From: Phycisphaerales bacterium
Lineage (GTDB): Bacteria > Planctomycetota > Phycisphaerae > Tepidisphaerales > Tepidisphaeraceae
Length of the DNA stretch: 64,000 nt
Assembly (NCBI GenBank): GCA_020847545.1
Contig: JADLBV010000007.1
Span: forward strand, 1 to 64,000
Direction of reading: 5' to 3'
Numbering within the stretch: position 1 is the first letter of the stretch; the number at the start of each line of letters is the position of its first letter. Both the position numbers and the translations under genes were made by a program. Of the stretch, positions 34,640-43,297 are shown in pieces. The notes beneath the pieces are model-generated. The model did not search any database. It saw only the letters and a list, made by a program, of their open reading frames with translations, and was not told the DNA's origin.

Positions 34640-36472
34640 TCAAGTTGACCGCTCGCCACGGCTCCAGACCTGAAACTGTGAATCCGCGGCCCATGTATTG
34701 CCGGCCGAGGCGTAATCGCAGTAGTGCGCATCGATTTGCTTGTCATTGCACATCACCGGAACGGTCCACTCTCCCCAGATGTCCCTTCCATGTGTTGATG
34801 TCGAACAGGGTGACATCTGGATTTGCCCGTGATTTGCCATTATGAATCGAACCGGTTCATCCCATCGGCCGGCGTCGAGGCGTTTGTCCCTGGCGAGCAA
34901 TAACGGGCCGTACATCACGGCCTGATGAACGATCTTTTGTTGATCGGTCTCCTCCAGCAGGCGAGGATTCATGCCAAGGGAGATTTCGATTCGATCATTT
35001 GGCTCCCAGGTTCGGTCGATGCTCAGGTATGTGCCGGCGATCACCTTTTCGATCGGCCTGCCATTGACCTGAACCCGCGCGGATTCACACCATGCTGGAA
35101 TCCTAAGCCGCAACACAAACCGCGCTGCGCGGGATGGATCCACACGCAGGAGAATGTCGCCCGACCGGGGATAATCACTCTCCATCGAAAGTTTCAAATC
35201 AATGCCCTCATCCAACGTCACATCGGCCTGATATTGGCCGTAGAAGTTAATGACCGGCCCTTCATCCCCTCGCATGACACACATTCGTGGCCAGAGCATC
35301 ATGATCCGCGGACCGTTGGCCACGCAGCAATTTTGCTCCATCCCGCACTGGTTTTCGCCGGCCTCCTTGATGCCGGACATCGGATTGTGCCGGCAGAACC
35401 ACGATCCATCGGGCTTCATGGAATGCAGATAGGCATTGTAAAATGCCCGTTCAATCTCATCGGCGACCTTCGGATCATTCGTCAATTGCAGAATCTGAAG
35501 ACCAAGCTTGATCCAGAGCATCGCCGTGCAGCTTTCCATCATTTTCGCCAGCGGCTCCAACTGATGGCGGCGCCCATGATACCAGCATTCCCCGGCCGAC
35601 CCCGACCCGCAGGCCATGATTTCATCATCGCGAATGGATTGCCAGGCATTGACGGCCGCGTTCAGATACTCCCCTTGGCCGGTCTGGCGATAGAGATGAC
35701 ACAACGCCTCGTAACAGGCCATCATTTCATACGCTTTTAGCCCATTCTCACGCGACCACCAGTTCTCCTCGGTGATCTTCGCATGGTTGCGATCGCCGAC
35801 CGGGATGCGATCCAATGCCTTGTCGACCAGACGGGGCGCATCGTATCGTCGCCAATCCGTGACAATTGACTGCGCATGGTCAAGATAGCGTTCTTCGCCC
35901 GTGTGATGATACAGGTCCACCAATGGTTCGATGATCGTGCTTGAGGGCATGCCCAGAAACTTTCCGATCTGCACCACGCTGGTGTCATATCGCGCCAACT
36001 CTTCCATCGTGTAATCGGCCAGCCGTTGCGCCGCACGCAGTGCGCGCTGATCTCCAGTCGATTCATAGCAGGCCAGAAGGCCGGCCAGGGTATATCGACG
36101 CCCCCAAATGTCCCATTGCCCCCACTGCCCAGGCTGTTGAAGACAGGCGGTGATCAAACCCGCCTCATCCTGCGCCTTGAGCAATGCGTCCAGCGCTTCT
36201 TCCATCTTTTGTTTGACTGATTCATCGTGTGTGTAATTCCACGCATCGACCAGCGAGAGGAACCATTTTCCCCAAAATTCTCCGCGCCATTCCCTGTCAT
36301 CCTGCCGGGTGATGAATGGCTCCACCAGCGCGGCGATGTCCTGCCGCATGATCCGGTTGCGAATCACCGAGTCGATCCGGCCGCCGATAAAGCCGCCGAT
36401 CTTCACTTGTCCCCATGGATATGGGCGAATTGACTCATGTGAACACATCGTATTTGAGGTCATTCCATACAT
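34640..36472 (-). CDS. GH127-like (beta-L-arabinofuranosidase/DUF1680) glycoside hydrolase
   Basis: 610 residues, no signal peptide. The (alpha/alpha)-barrel of GH127 is recognisable: EFWGKWFLSLVDAWNYT, WDIWGRRYTLAGLLACYESTG, then KMMESCTAMLW with the Glu-x-Cys pair and QNCCVANGPRIMMLWPRM with the Cys-Cys pair. In characterised GH127 enzymes these Glu and Cys residues bind zinc and one Cys is the nucleophile, so the active site looks intact. A C-terminal beta-sandwich follows (VLRLRIPAWCESARVQVNG, HQAVMYGPLLLARD). The start at 36472 has AGGTGAG and lies 19 bp after the upstream stop. It should hydrolyse a terminal furanoside or related sugar inside the cell, with the ADP-ribosylglycohydrolase and PhyH genes as operon partners. 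Confidence 0.87.
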   Translation of the reverse strand: MYGMTSNTMCSHESIRPYPWGQVKIGGFIGGRIDSVIRNRIMRQDIAALVEPFITRQDDREWRGEFWGKWFLSLVDAWNYTHDESVKQKMEEALDALLKAQDEAGLITACLQQPGQWGQWDIWGRRYTLAGLLACYESTGDQRALRAAQRLADYTMEELARYDTSVVQIGKFLGMPSSTIIEPLVDLYHHTGEERYLDHAQSIVTDWRRYDAPRLVDKALDRIPVGDRNHAKITEENWWSRENGLKAYEMMACYEALCHLYRQTGQGEYLNAAVNAWQSIRDDEIMACGSGSAGECWYHGRRHQLEPLAKMMESCTAMLWIKLGLQILQLTNDPKVADEIERAFYNAYLHSMKPDGSWFCRHNPMSGIKEAGENQCGMEQNCCVANGPRIMMLWPRMCVMRGDEGPVINFYGQYQADVTLDEGIDLKLSMESDYPRSGDILLRVDPSRAARFVLRLRIPAWCESARVQVNGRPIEKVIAGTYLSIDRTWEPNDRIEISLGMNPRLLEETDQQKIVHQAVMYGPLLLARDKRLDAGRWDEPVRFIMANHGQIQMSPCSTSTHGRDIWGEWTVPVMCNDKQIDAHYCDYASAGNTWAADSQFQVWSRGERST

Positions 36473-36491
36473 GGTATTCTCACCTGCTTGA

Positions 36492-37985
36492 TTAATTAAT
36501 CGTGTAGATTGCATGAGGAAGCCATTGTTGCGTATCGGATCGGCCCACCCCGAAATTCCATGCCGCTCCACCCGATGCCGATCGCCGAACCGCCGCCGTC
36601 ACCACATGCAAACCCTTTCCCAGTTCCAAATCCTTGTGCTGGTTGGCCAGCATGACACTGCGATGCAGGGATGGGGAGACGATCCCTTTTTCACGCTCAA
36701 ATGCGGCCGCGCCGTCGATCCACACTCGGCACGGCTGTGCGGTGTTGAACATGATGCGCACCCGCTGCGGCGTCTCGATATTGACCGGAAATTTCAGCAG
36801 CAACACATCGTCTTTGAACTCTTCCGCCGACAACCTCCCCATCGTCCCATCAAACCGCACTTCCGACCAGACACCCTCCGGCAATCGTTCGATGGCTTCA
36901 CGGTTGATCGGCAACGCGCCTACGAAGGCCATCTTGGCCTTGATGCACAAATCCTTCATGTCGATTGATGGATGATCTTCGACCGGCGGTCGGCGAGAGT
37001 CGATTTTCCGGTGCAGGTTGATCACCAGGTCGGTCAGCTCATCGAGCGTCTGCGGAGGCGCGCTCAAATTCACGATTTCAGGGCTTAATACCAGTTTGTT
37101 GCCCAGCGGTTCGATCCATTTGGCCGGTATGGATGCGGGATTGATGATCCCCATCAGCGCCCCCACCGTGGCGGCGGTGCAGTCGGTGTCCCGGCCGCAA
37201 TTGTTGGCGATGCAGATGGCCTGCCCAAAGTCATCCGGCGCCAAAAGCCACGCCATGACGGTGAAGGCGATGTTGGCCGTCACATCCGTGAAATTTTCGT
37301 GGTCGTAACGCTCAAGGATTTGCCTGCGAATGGCCATCCAGTCATCCGATGCATCCATCCACCGTCGAACGTCAGTGACCGCCTGATGAATCAGGCATTC
37401 ACGTGGAATCCGACGCAGCGCCTGATCCAGCAGAACTTCCGGGTCGGATTCGACAAAAGCCAGGCTCTGCAATGCCGCCAGGAACATGGCGGCCCAGACC
37501 CCCTCGCCGGCATGGTCCACGCACGCATCCTCATACGCATAGGCCGCCGCCAACTCCGGCGTCGCGGGCGCCAAGCACGCCCACAACTCGCTGCGAATGG
37601 CCGCCCCCATTCCATTGGCAAACCAGTTGTCATACGCCCCGGTTTGCGGCGGCTTCAACCCCAGCCGCATGTTGCGTTTGGCGGCCGCATATTCATCAAA
37701 GGGAAATTCAACGTGCCGTTCCCATGCATCCGCCAGCACATGCCGGCTGACGACGGGATTGGCCATGTCCCGCAGCACGCACGCCCATACCACCTGAAGG
37801 TCCAAGTCGTCGTTGGGAAGCATCGCCTTGGGGACCGGGGTGTAAAACCACACATCAATCGGCCCAAGGTTTCCTTCAAACGGCATCCCCAGCGTTCCGC
37901 CGATGCTCTTGCCCAGCCAGCAGGCGTTGATTCGCTCACGGATGGATGAACCCAATCCACTTTTGTTGACCATCACATCGGCCAT
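36492..37985 (-). CDS. ADP-ribosylglycohydrolase-family protein with extra C-terminal domain
   Basis: 497 residues. The N-terminal ~310 residues are an ADP-ribosylglycohydrolase fold: RINACWLGKSIGGTLGMPFEG, LPNDDLDLQVVW in place of the metal-binding TDDT, YEDACVDHAGEGVWAAMF, and NNCGRDTDCTAATVGALMG, the second metal-binding signature. The C-terminal ~170 residues (FVGALPINREAIERLPEG, VRIMFNTAQPCRVWIDGAA, GKGLHVVTAAVRRSASGGAAW) look like a beta-sandwich sugar-binding module. Family members remove ADP-ribose from proteins or open ribosyl bonds. Placed between GH127 and dioxygenase genes, this one more likely acts on a carbohydrate N- or O-glycosidic bond. The metal ligands appear intact. There is no signal peptide. 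Confidence 0.85.
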   Translation of the reverse strand: MADVMVNKSGLGSSIRERINACWLGKSIGGTLGMPFEGNLGPIDVWFYTPVPKAMLPNDDLDLQVVWACVLRDMANPVVSRHVLADAWERHVEFPFDEYAAAKRNMRLGLKPPQTGAYDNWFANGMGAAIRSELWACLAPATPELAAAYAYEDACVDHAGEGVWAAMFLAALQSLAFVESDPEVLLDQALRRIPRECLIHQAVTDVRRWMDASDDWMAIRRQILERYDHENFTDVTANIAFTVMAWLLAPDDFGQAICIANNCGRDTDCTAATVGALMGIINPASIPAKWIEPLGNKLVLSPEIVNLSAPPQTLDELTDLVINLHRKIDSRRPPVEDHPSIDMKDLCIKAKMAFVGALPINREAIERLPEGVWSEVRFDGTMGRLSAEEFKDDVLLLKFPVNIETPQRVRIMFNTAQPCRVWIDGAAAFEREKGIVSPSLHRSVMLANQHKDLELGKGLHVVTAAVRRSASGGAAWNFGVGRSDTQQWLPHAIYTIN

Positions 37986-38012
37986 AATATCTCTCTGATT
38001 CGGTCCTTAATC

Positions 38013-38780
38013 TCATTCGCCGACGATCGGGAACAGTTCCCCATCCAGCACCGCGCCGGCTTTCATACCAAGGGGATCGGTGACGATGTGCTTGGTACCG
38101 CTGTAGGTTGTGCTGGCATCGACAAAAATCACGGCGTGCGCCACGCGCGGCTCATCGGTGCTGTTGGCATTGGCCTGATGCGGGCAACGCCCGTGGTGAA
38201 ACGTGCAGTCCCCCGCCCGCAGAGGCACCGTCACCCGCGACTCCCATTGCATCTCCGGGCACATCTCAAACATGCTGCGGGCATCGCCAAGGTCCTGCGC
38301 TGCCAGATCGTTGCGATTGTGAAACCCGGGAATGAACGTCATGCACCCCCGCTCCGGCGGAACATCGCACAATGCGATCCAGATGGAAATCGGATGGGTT
38401 GAATTGTTGTGCGGCCAATAGGGTTGATCCTGATGAAACTCGGTGGGTGTGTTGTTGTGCGGCTTCTTGATGAGAATCTGGTCGTGCCACAACCGCAGTG
38501 GCACCTCGGCCAGCTTGCGGGCGACGGCCGTGACGTTGGGATGAAACGTCAAACGGCGCATCGCCTCATCCACCCGCCAGATGTTGACATGCTGGGTGAA
38601 TATATCGCCTACGGTGTTGCTCTTGTTCGCCGCCGCCGCCGCGATGGCCGCCTGACGATACTCCGCCGCCTCCTGTTTGGAAATGATCCCGTTCACGCGG
38701 ACAAACCCATCCCGCCGGTAGGCGTCAATGGTCTGTTGCGAAATTTCGTTCGCCCTGTTCGATTGTGTTTGCGCAGCCAT
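38013..38780 (-). CDS. phytanoyl-CoA dioxygenase (PhyH) family 2-oxoglutarate/Fe(II) oxygenase
   Basis: 255 residues, cytoplasmic. TEFHQDQPYWPHNN carries the His-x-Asp iron ligands (near residue 117), and CTFHHGRCPHQANANST the distal histidine, with VAHAVIFVD following where the 2-oxoglutarate-binding arginine usually lies. Leading segments YRRDGFVRVNGIISKQEAAEYR and LWHDQILIKKP match PhyH proteins. These enzymes hydroxylate small molecules using oxygen and 2-oxoglutarate. AAGGAG is followed by tandem ATGs at 38783 and 38780; the second has better spacing. It heads the PhyH, ADP-ribosylglycohydrolase, GH127 operon and is divergent from an AraC regulator, so oxidation of a modified sugar or osmolyte is a fair guess. 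Confidence 0.85.
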   Translation of the reverse strand: MAAQTQSNRANEISQQTIDAYRRDGFVRVNGIISKQEAAEYRQAAIAAAAANKSNTVGDIFTQHVNIWRVDEAMRRLTFHPNVTAVARKLAEVPLRLWHDQILIKKPHNNTPTEFHQDQPYWPHNNSTHPISIWIALCDVPPERGCMTFIPGFHNRNDLAAQDLGDARSMFEMCPEMQWESRVTVPLRAGDCTFHHGRCPHQANANSTDEPRVAHAVIFVDASTTYSGTKHIVTDPLGMKAGAVLDGELFPIVGE

Positions 38781-38920
38781 CATTGCTCCTTTTGTGTGAT
38801 TATATGCCTTCTACACGGGGATAATTATGCGCATGCCATCCGAACGGATGTTAGCCCCACAGGCGCTTTTTTATAGCATAATATTGACTTTCTAATTTTT
38901 CCGATCTACGTTTGCCTGCC
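38781..38920. promoter_or_regulatory. divergent promoter region between PhyH and AraC genes
   Basis: An inverted repeat CATCCG-AA-CGGATG occupies 38837-38850 midway between the two genes. Toward AraC, TTATAGCATAA is followed by TTGACT (38885-38890). The repeat is a plausible operator, but AraC proteins usually bind direct repeats, so its role is uncertain. Confidence 0.35.
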
Positions 38921-39802
38921 ATGTCGCGCCTGGCCCCCATGCATTATCGCCGACGAATACTGTTCGCCTCCGGTGATGCGCCGGTCATGATCCGCCGGGC
39001 GAGCATCTCCGGCAGCGACAACCCCCATGATCATGATTATTTTGAAATTCAGATCATCGAGGGAGGACACGGAACACATTGGACCATCCAGGGCCACGCG
39101 CCGCTGCATCGAGGACAAGCCTTTTTGCTTCGACCGGGCGCATGGCACGCCTATCGCGATTGTCGCGGCCTGCGGGTCTTCATCTGCGGTTTCAGTCAGG
39201 AATTGCTGGGCAGGGAACTACAATGGTGCCAATCCGACCCCCTCCTTGGCCGACTTCTGGGACCGGCCGCCGTCGGCCAGGGAGCCGGAGGGATTATCAC
39301 CCTTCAACTTCCTTCGGCCGGGCTGACCTATTGCCGCCGCCAATTCGCCGAAATGAAAAAGACCGAAGGGGCAATCGCCCGATCCGACCAGATCGGCCTG
39401 CTGCTGCTGGTGCTTGGCGAGCTTGGCAGGGCATCCGCGCAGGTGCTCCAACCCTCCGCGACCCCCACGCACCATCGAGCCGTCGCCAATGTGCTCAAGG
39501 CTCTTGAACAATCCCCCGCCCGACCTTGGACGCTTGAAGAACTGGCCTCGCTTGCCTGTCTGGAACGCTCTTATCTGGTTCGTATCTTCAAAACCCAGGC
39601 GGGACTGCCCCCCTTGGCATATCTTCGTCGCCGTCGTGCCGATTTGGCCGCTTCACTCCTGTTGAAAACCAACCTGCCGATCAGCAAGGTGGGCAACGAT
39701 GTGGGGTGGGATGACCCAAACCACTTCGCACGCCAATTTCGCCTCCATTTTGGCCTCAGCGCCTCCGCCTACCGCGCCCGCTTCCGCACGCTCTCCCGAT
39801 AG
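38921..39802 (+). CDS. AraC-family transcriptional regulator
   Basis: 293 residues. A cupin-type sensor occupies the N-terminal part (NPHDHDYFEIQIIEGGHGTHW, RGQAFLLRPGAWHAYRDC), and residues ~195-293 are a double helix-turn-helix of the AraC type (PWTLEELASLACLERSYLVRIFKTQAGLPPLAYLRRRRADLAASLL, ISKVGNDVGWDDPNHFARQFRLHFGLSASAYR). It is divergent from the PhyH/ARH/GH127 operon and probably activates it in response to a sugar. No ribosome-binding site is visible, so the start is uncertain: ATG 38921 or 38939, with an upstream TTG unlikely. Confidence 0.88.
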   Translation: MSRLAPMHYRRRILFASGDAPVMIRRASISGSDNPHDHDYFEIQIIEGGHGTHWTIQGHAPLHRGQAFLLRPGAWHAYRDCRGLRVFICGFSQELLGRELQWCQSDPLLGRLLGPAAVGQGAGGIITLQLPSAGLTYCRRQFAEMKKTEGAIARSDQIGLLLLVLGELGRASAQVLQPSATPTHHRAVANVLKALEQSPARPWTLEELASLACLERSYLVRIFKTQAGLPPLAYLRRRRADLAASLLLKTNLPISKVGNDVGWDDPNHFARQFRLHFGLSASAYRARFRTLSR

Positions 39803-39840
39803 CGGCCCAATTGCGGCATAATAAATGTACCCGACACTGC

Positions 39841-39856
39841 ATTTATCGTGTACAAT
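39841..39856. promoter_or_regulatory. candidate FadR-type operator D1 (ATTTATCGTGTACAAT)
   Basis: Differs from 41571-41586 at one position. The core TCGTGTACAA resembles the TNGTATACNA pattern of hexuronate-type GntR regulators. It sits 7 nt before the ATG of the first GntR gene and covers the -10 TACAAT. Confidence 0.6.
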
Positions 39857-39862
39857 GTCAAC

Positions 39863-40564
39863 ATGGCGGTCGTCAGCAATCGACAACGCGCATACGCACA
39901 CATTCGCCGGAAGATGGCGGCCGGTGAATTGTCGATGGGGGAACATCTTTCGGAAGAGGCATTGGCAAAGGAGATCGGGGTCAGCCGCACACCCGTTCGG
40001 GAGGCTTTGAACCGGCTGGGGACCGAAGGGCTATTGGAACACACGCCGAATTGCGGCGCGTACATCAAGAGTTTTTCCCGACAGGAGTTGTGGGAGTTGC
40101 TGGAACTGCGGGCGTTGCTGGAAGGATACACGGCCGCGCGGGCGGCGACGCGGCTCGGGCCGGAACAACTGGAGAATTTGCAGCGCCTGTGCGATGAGAT
40201 GTTGCGGATGTGCCGGATGTTGCGGGATCAAAAGCGGGCCAACTTTACGGACGATGAAAAAAGGCGATTCTCGCTGGCGGATGCCACGTTTCACCAGTTG
40301 GTGGTCGACGCCTGCGGCAATGATCGGGTGAAACGGCTGGTGGAGGATTACGGCTTGATCTCCAAGCTATGCAATCGCAACTGGGATTCGCCCAAATCGC
40401 TGGAGTTCAACAACGCCTGTTGGACCTGGGGGGCGCACGCCCGCATCCTGCGGGCGCTGAAAAAACATGACAGCGAGGGGGCGCGGCGATGGATGAACGA
40501 CCATATCGGCCGAAGCGAGGCCACATTCATGAAATTTTTCGACGGCTGGGATGAATCGCTGTGA
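39863..40564 (+). CDS. GntR-family (FadR/FCD) regulator, first tandem copy, locus D
   Basis: 233 residues: GntR winged helix at residues ~8-72 ([51 protein letters not shown]) and an all-helical FCD ligand domain ([54 protein letters not shown]). Conserved His and Asp residues in the FCD core suggest a metal-dependent organic-acid ligand, as in uronate regulators. The second copy at 41593 is closely similar throughout, indicating recent duplication. The ATG lies 7 nt after the -10 box, so the message is probably leaderless. A pseudopilin gene follows after 80 bp. Confidence 0.9.
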   Translation: MAVVSNRQRAYAHIRRKMAAGELSMGEHLSEEALAKEIGVSRTPVREALNRLGTEGLLEHTPNCGAYIKSFSRQELWELLELRALLEGYTAARAATRLGPEQLENLQRLCDEMLRMCRMLRDQKRANFTDDEKRRFSLADATFHQLVVDACGNDRVKRLVEDYGLISKLCNRNWDSPKSLEFNNACWTWGAHARILRALKKHDSEGARRWMNDHIGRSEATFMKFFDGWDESL

Positions 40565-40593
40565 CGTGGCCGGGCGCCTGTTGAGAGGGTTCT

Positions 40594-40650
40594 GAAGACT
40601 TTTTGGAACGGAGAGATCGGCGGACACTTTTTTGGGAAACTCTCATGAAT
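40594..40650 (+). repeat. conserved 57-nt leader before pseudopilin, copy 1
   Basis: Aligns with 42374-42430 with about seven mismatches in 57 positions; the stretch CGGACACTTTTTTGGGA is identical. It spans the intergenic part and ribosome-binding region before each pseudopilin ATG, marking the extent of the tandem duplication. Confidence 0.7.
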
Positions 40651-41472
40651 ACGGGGTTTTTCTCGATCGTGGACAGTGAGAGTCGGCGAGCCGGCTGGCC
40701 GCGGGTGCGATTTGGGGGTCCAACCGCATGTACATTGGTTGAGTTGCTTGTCGTCATAGGCATCATAGCCCTTCTGATCTCGATGCTGCTGCCGGCCTTG
40801 AACAAGGCGCGCGAGTCGGCCAAGGGGGTGACGTGCCTGTCCAACCTGAGACAGATCGGCCAGGCCACGCTCATGTACGCGCAGGATTATCACAACACAC
40901 TGCCACGGGCGGTGGATTTTACTTATCAATACAGCGGTGGGAGCTACACGGTTTTCTGGTTTTCGCTGATCCGGCCCGATCTGGGAGCGTCGGCGTTGAT
41001 CCCGCCCGGCGAGGCGGGCGCGCTGGGTGTGCTGGTCTGTCCGAGCGACCCGACGATGGGTGGCGACAAGGCGATGGGCGCCTTGCCATACGGCCTATAC
41101 CTGCCACCCGAATGGAGCGGAATATATGACTATGGCCGGCGCAGCTATGCCATGAACGGACACATGGATGGCTGGGTCAGGCTCAGTCGAGTCCCTCATT
41201 CGGCCGAAACTATCCTCTATTCTGATTTTCAATGGTGGATGCTGGGCACCAACCTCATCCTCATTCCCGACCCGATCTCGCCGGCGTTGATGCAATGGGA
41301 GAAATGCCTACCCACGCGCTGGCATGGCGGGTACGTCAATTGTGCTTTTGTTGATGGGCACGCGGAAAGCTTCAAAGCGGATACGCTTGGAGACCCCAAT
41401 TACAATGGCCGGGCGAATGAGAATTTCCGCAAATGGTGGGTGAACTGGCCGACTTCTCCCTATTCGTATTGA
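40645..41472 (+). CDS. type II pseudopilin with long leader, first copy, locus D
   Basis: 275 residues. The hydrophobic helix [20 protein letters not shown] starts only at about residue 30, after a long leader [20 protein letters not shown] and onward. The expected Gly-Phe cleavage site is replaced by [10 protein letters not shown] (Ala-Cys), so processing may be slow or absent. [23 protein letters not shown] is typical, and the C-terminus has [14 protein letters not shown], the canonical nine residues between His and Asp. ATG 40645 was chosen because the paralogue begins at the equivalent position; its ribosome-binding site is weak (GGGA). It probably serves locus D under the FadR-type regulator. 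Confidence 0.85.
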   Translation: MNTGFFSIVDSESRRAGWPRVRFGGPTACTLVELLVVIGIIALLISMLLPALNKARESAKGVTCLSNLRQIGQATLMYAQDYHNTLPRAVDFTYQYSGGSYTVFWFSLIRPDLGASALIPPGEAGALGVLVCPSDPTMGGDKAMGALPYGLYLPPEWSGIYDYGRRSYAMNGHMDGWVRLSRVPHSAETILYSDFQWWMLGTNLILIPDPISPALMQWEKCLPTRWHGGYVNCAFVDGHAESFKADTLGDPNYNGRANENFRKWWVNWPTSPYSY

Positions 41473-41557
41473 AAACACGAAATTTAAGCCTTTATTGATT
41501 CGGCCCGCACGGATAATTACCCATTTTAATAAGACGAAAATGAGGATAAAAATTTTA

Positions 41558-41586
41558 TTGACAAACTCGTATTTATCGTATACAAT
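41558..41586 (+). promoter_or_regulatory. leaderless promoter of second GntR gene, TTGACA-17-TACAAT
   Basis: TTGACA (41558-41563), 17-nt spacer, TACAAT (41581-41586). The predicted start falls on or next to the A of the ATG at 41593, implying a leaderless transcript. Confidence 0.68.
41571..41586. promoter_or_regulatory. candidate FadR-type operator D2 (ATTTATCGTATACAAT)
   Basis: Differs from D1 at one position and contains the palindromic core GTATAC. It overlaps the -10 box, so binding of a FadR-type protein would repress the second regulator gene and the pseudopilin behind it. Confidence 0.65.
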
Positions 41587-41592
41587 CGGTAC

Positions 41593-42363
41593 ATGGCGGT
41601 TTTGAGCAATCGACATCGCGCCTACGCCCACATTCGCCAGAAGATGGTGATGGGTGAGTTGACCATGGGGGCGCATCTTTCCGAAGAAGCTTTGGCCAAG
41701 GAGATCGGGGTCAGCCGCACGCCGGTGCGGGAGGCGTTGAATAGGCTGGGGACCGAGGGGTTGCTGGAACACGCACCGAATTGTGGCGCGTTCGTCAAGA
41801 AATTCTCCCGTCAGGAAATATGGGAACTCTTTGAGCTTCGGGAAGTGCTTGAAGGGTATGCGGCCGCGCGGGCGGCGACGCGGCTTGGGCCGGAACAACT
41901 GGAGGAAATGCAACATCTGTGCGATGAGATGTTGCGGATGTGCCGGATGCTGCGGGATCATAAACGGCCCAACTTTACGGATGAGGAGCGAAGGCGGTTC
42001 TCGTTGACCGATGCCACGTTTCACCGGAAGGTGATCGGCGCGTGCGGCAATGAGCGGGTGAAGCGGCTGGTGGAGGATTTCGGGCTGATTTCCAAGCTCT
42101 GCAACCGCAAATGGCCTTCATCGCCGTCGTCGGAATTCAATAACGCCTGTTGGACCTGGGGGGCGCACGCCCGCATCCTGCGGTCGCTCAAGAAGCATGA
42201 TGGTGAGGGTGCGCGGCGATGGATGAGCGATCACATCAACCGCGGCGAAGCGGGAGCCATGGAATTGTATGATGATCCAGTGGAACCGACGATGATACCG
42301 TCGGCCAGGACCATATCATCGAAGGATCAATTGTCAGTGCGATATCGCAAGGGGGCGCGTTGA
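41593..42363 (+). CDS. GntR-family (FadR/FCD) regulator, second tandem copy, locus D
   Basis: 256 residues, nearly the same winged helix as the first copy ([51 protein letters not shown]) and the same FCD domain ([40 protein letters not shown]). The last ~25 residues differ from the first copy ([20 protein letters not shown]), so the two have begun to diverge at the C-terminus. DNA-recognition residues are identical, so both should bind operators D1 and D2; heterodimers are possible. The gene is led by a strong promoter overlapping D2. The pseudopilin ATG lies 61 bp after its stop. Confidence 0.9.
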   Translation: MAVLSNRHRAYAHIRQKMVMGELTMGAHLSEEALAKEIGVSRTPVREALNRLGTEGLLEHAPNCGAFVKKFSRQEIWELFELREVLEGYAAARAATRLGPEQLEEMQHLCDEMLRMCRMLRDHKRPNFTDEERRRFSLTDATFHRKVIGACGNERVKRLVEDFGLISKLCNRKWPSSPSSEFNNACWTWGAHARILRSLKKHDGEGARRWMSDHINRGEAGAMELYDDPVEPTMIPSARTISSKDQLSVRYRKGAR

Positions 42364-42373
42364 AAGGTTGATT

Positions 42374-42430
42374 GAGGACTCTTTGGCACGGAGTGGTTGG
42401 CGGACACTTTTTTGGGAGACTCTCATGAAT
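42374..42430 (+). repeat. conserved 57-nt leader before pseudopilin, copy 2
   Basis: Second copy of the element at 40594-40650. It includes the ribosome-binding site GGGAG 6 nt before the pseudopilin ATG at 42425. Confidence 0.7.
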
Positions 42431-43240
42431 TCACAATTCTGCACGGCAGCGGGTGGTATGGGGCGGCAAATCGACCGAACGCGGGCCAGTCATAGAGGTC
42501 CAAAAGCCTTTACCCTGGTTGAACTCCTTGTGGTCATAGGAATTATCGCGATTTTGATCTCGATGCTGTTGCCGGCACTGAACAAGGCGCGCGAGTCTGC
42601 CAAGGATGTGGCGTGCAAGTCCAACCTGAAGCAACTGGGCATCGCCTCTCTCTTGTATGCGCAGGATTACCACGGCTACATCGAAAACGTGGTGTTGGAT
42701 CTGCATCTGGCAACCCTGTTCTATCCGTATCTGCGTGGTGGATCACCCCCCTATCCACCCTCATTTTCCATCCCCGGTCCAAAATTGGAGGTTTGTATTT
42801 GCCCATCAGACCCAACCATGGGTGGCAATACCTCCTATGGGGCCGGTGTGGTCCCCTTTGGATGGCCTGATCTGGTGGAACAGGATCATTTGAACAAGTG
42901 GGGCGCCAGATACATCAGCTATTGTGAGAACAATCATCTTTGCTGGGATGGAACCAATTGGGCGAAGTTCAAGCGCAATCAGGTCAAAAACTCAGCCCTG
43001 ACCATCCATTATGCGGATTATCCATGGTGGACGATCGCCTCGGGTGTGATCTCGGTTCCCAACATGTACAACCCGAACAATTTTACCCTGTGGGATGCCC
43101 ACTTTGACAAGGATCGCCATCGCGGCATGGTGAACTGCCTGTTCCTGGATGGGCACGTTGAATCCCTTCATTACACAACACTGGTCACCAATGGATCCAA
43201 TGATCACCTGTGGCAGCGGGATCCGGGTTCAGAATGGTGA
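42425..43240 (+). CDS. type II pseudopilin, second copy, locus D
   Basis: 271 residues. After a ~27-residue leader ([20 protein letters not shown]...) comes [20 protein letters not shown], with Ala at -1 and Phe at +1, then [23 protein letters not shown]. The C-terminal block [17 protein letters not shown] has the canonical nine-residue His-X9-Asp-Gly spacing. The internal PSDPTMGGN is shared with the first copy (PSDPTMGGD), but the middle sequences have diverged, unlike the regulators. This fits faster change in the externally exposed part. The PEP-CTERM gene follows after 57 bp and is likely co-expressed. Confidence 0.9.
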   Translation: MNSQFCTAAGGMGRQIDRTRASHRGPKAFTLVELLVVIGIIAILISMLLPALNKARESAKDVACKSNLKQLGIASLLYAQDYHGYIENVVLDLHLATLFYPYLRGGSPPYPPSFSIPGPKLEVCICPSDPTMGGNTSYGAGVVPFGWPDLVEQDHLNKWGARYISYCENNHLCWDGTNWAKFKRNQVKNSALTIHYADYPWWTIASGVISVPNMYNPNNFTLWDAHFDKDRHRGMVNCLFLDGHVESLHYTTLVTNGSNDHLWQRDPGSEW

Positions 43241-43297
43241 AATAATACACGGTCCATCGTGTGATGGATCATCCATTTCCTTTTTTGGAGGTCTCTT

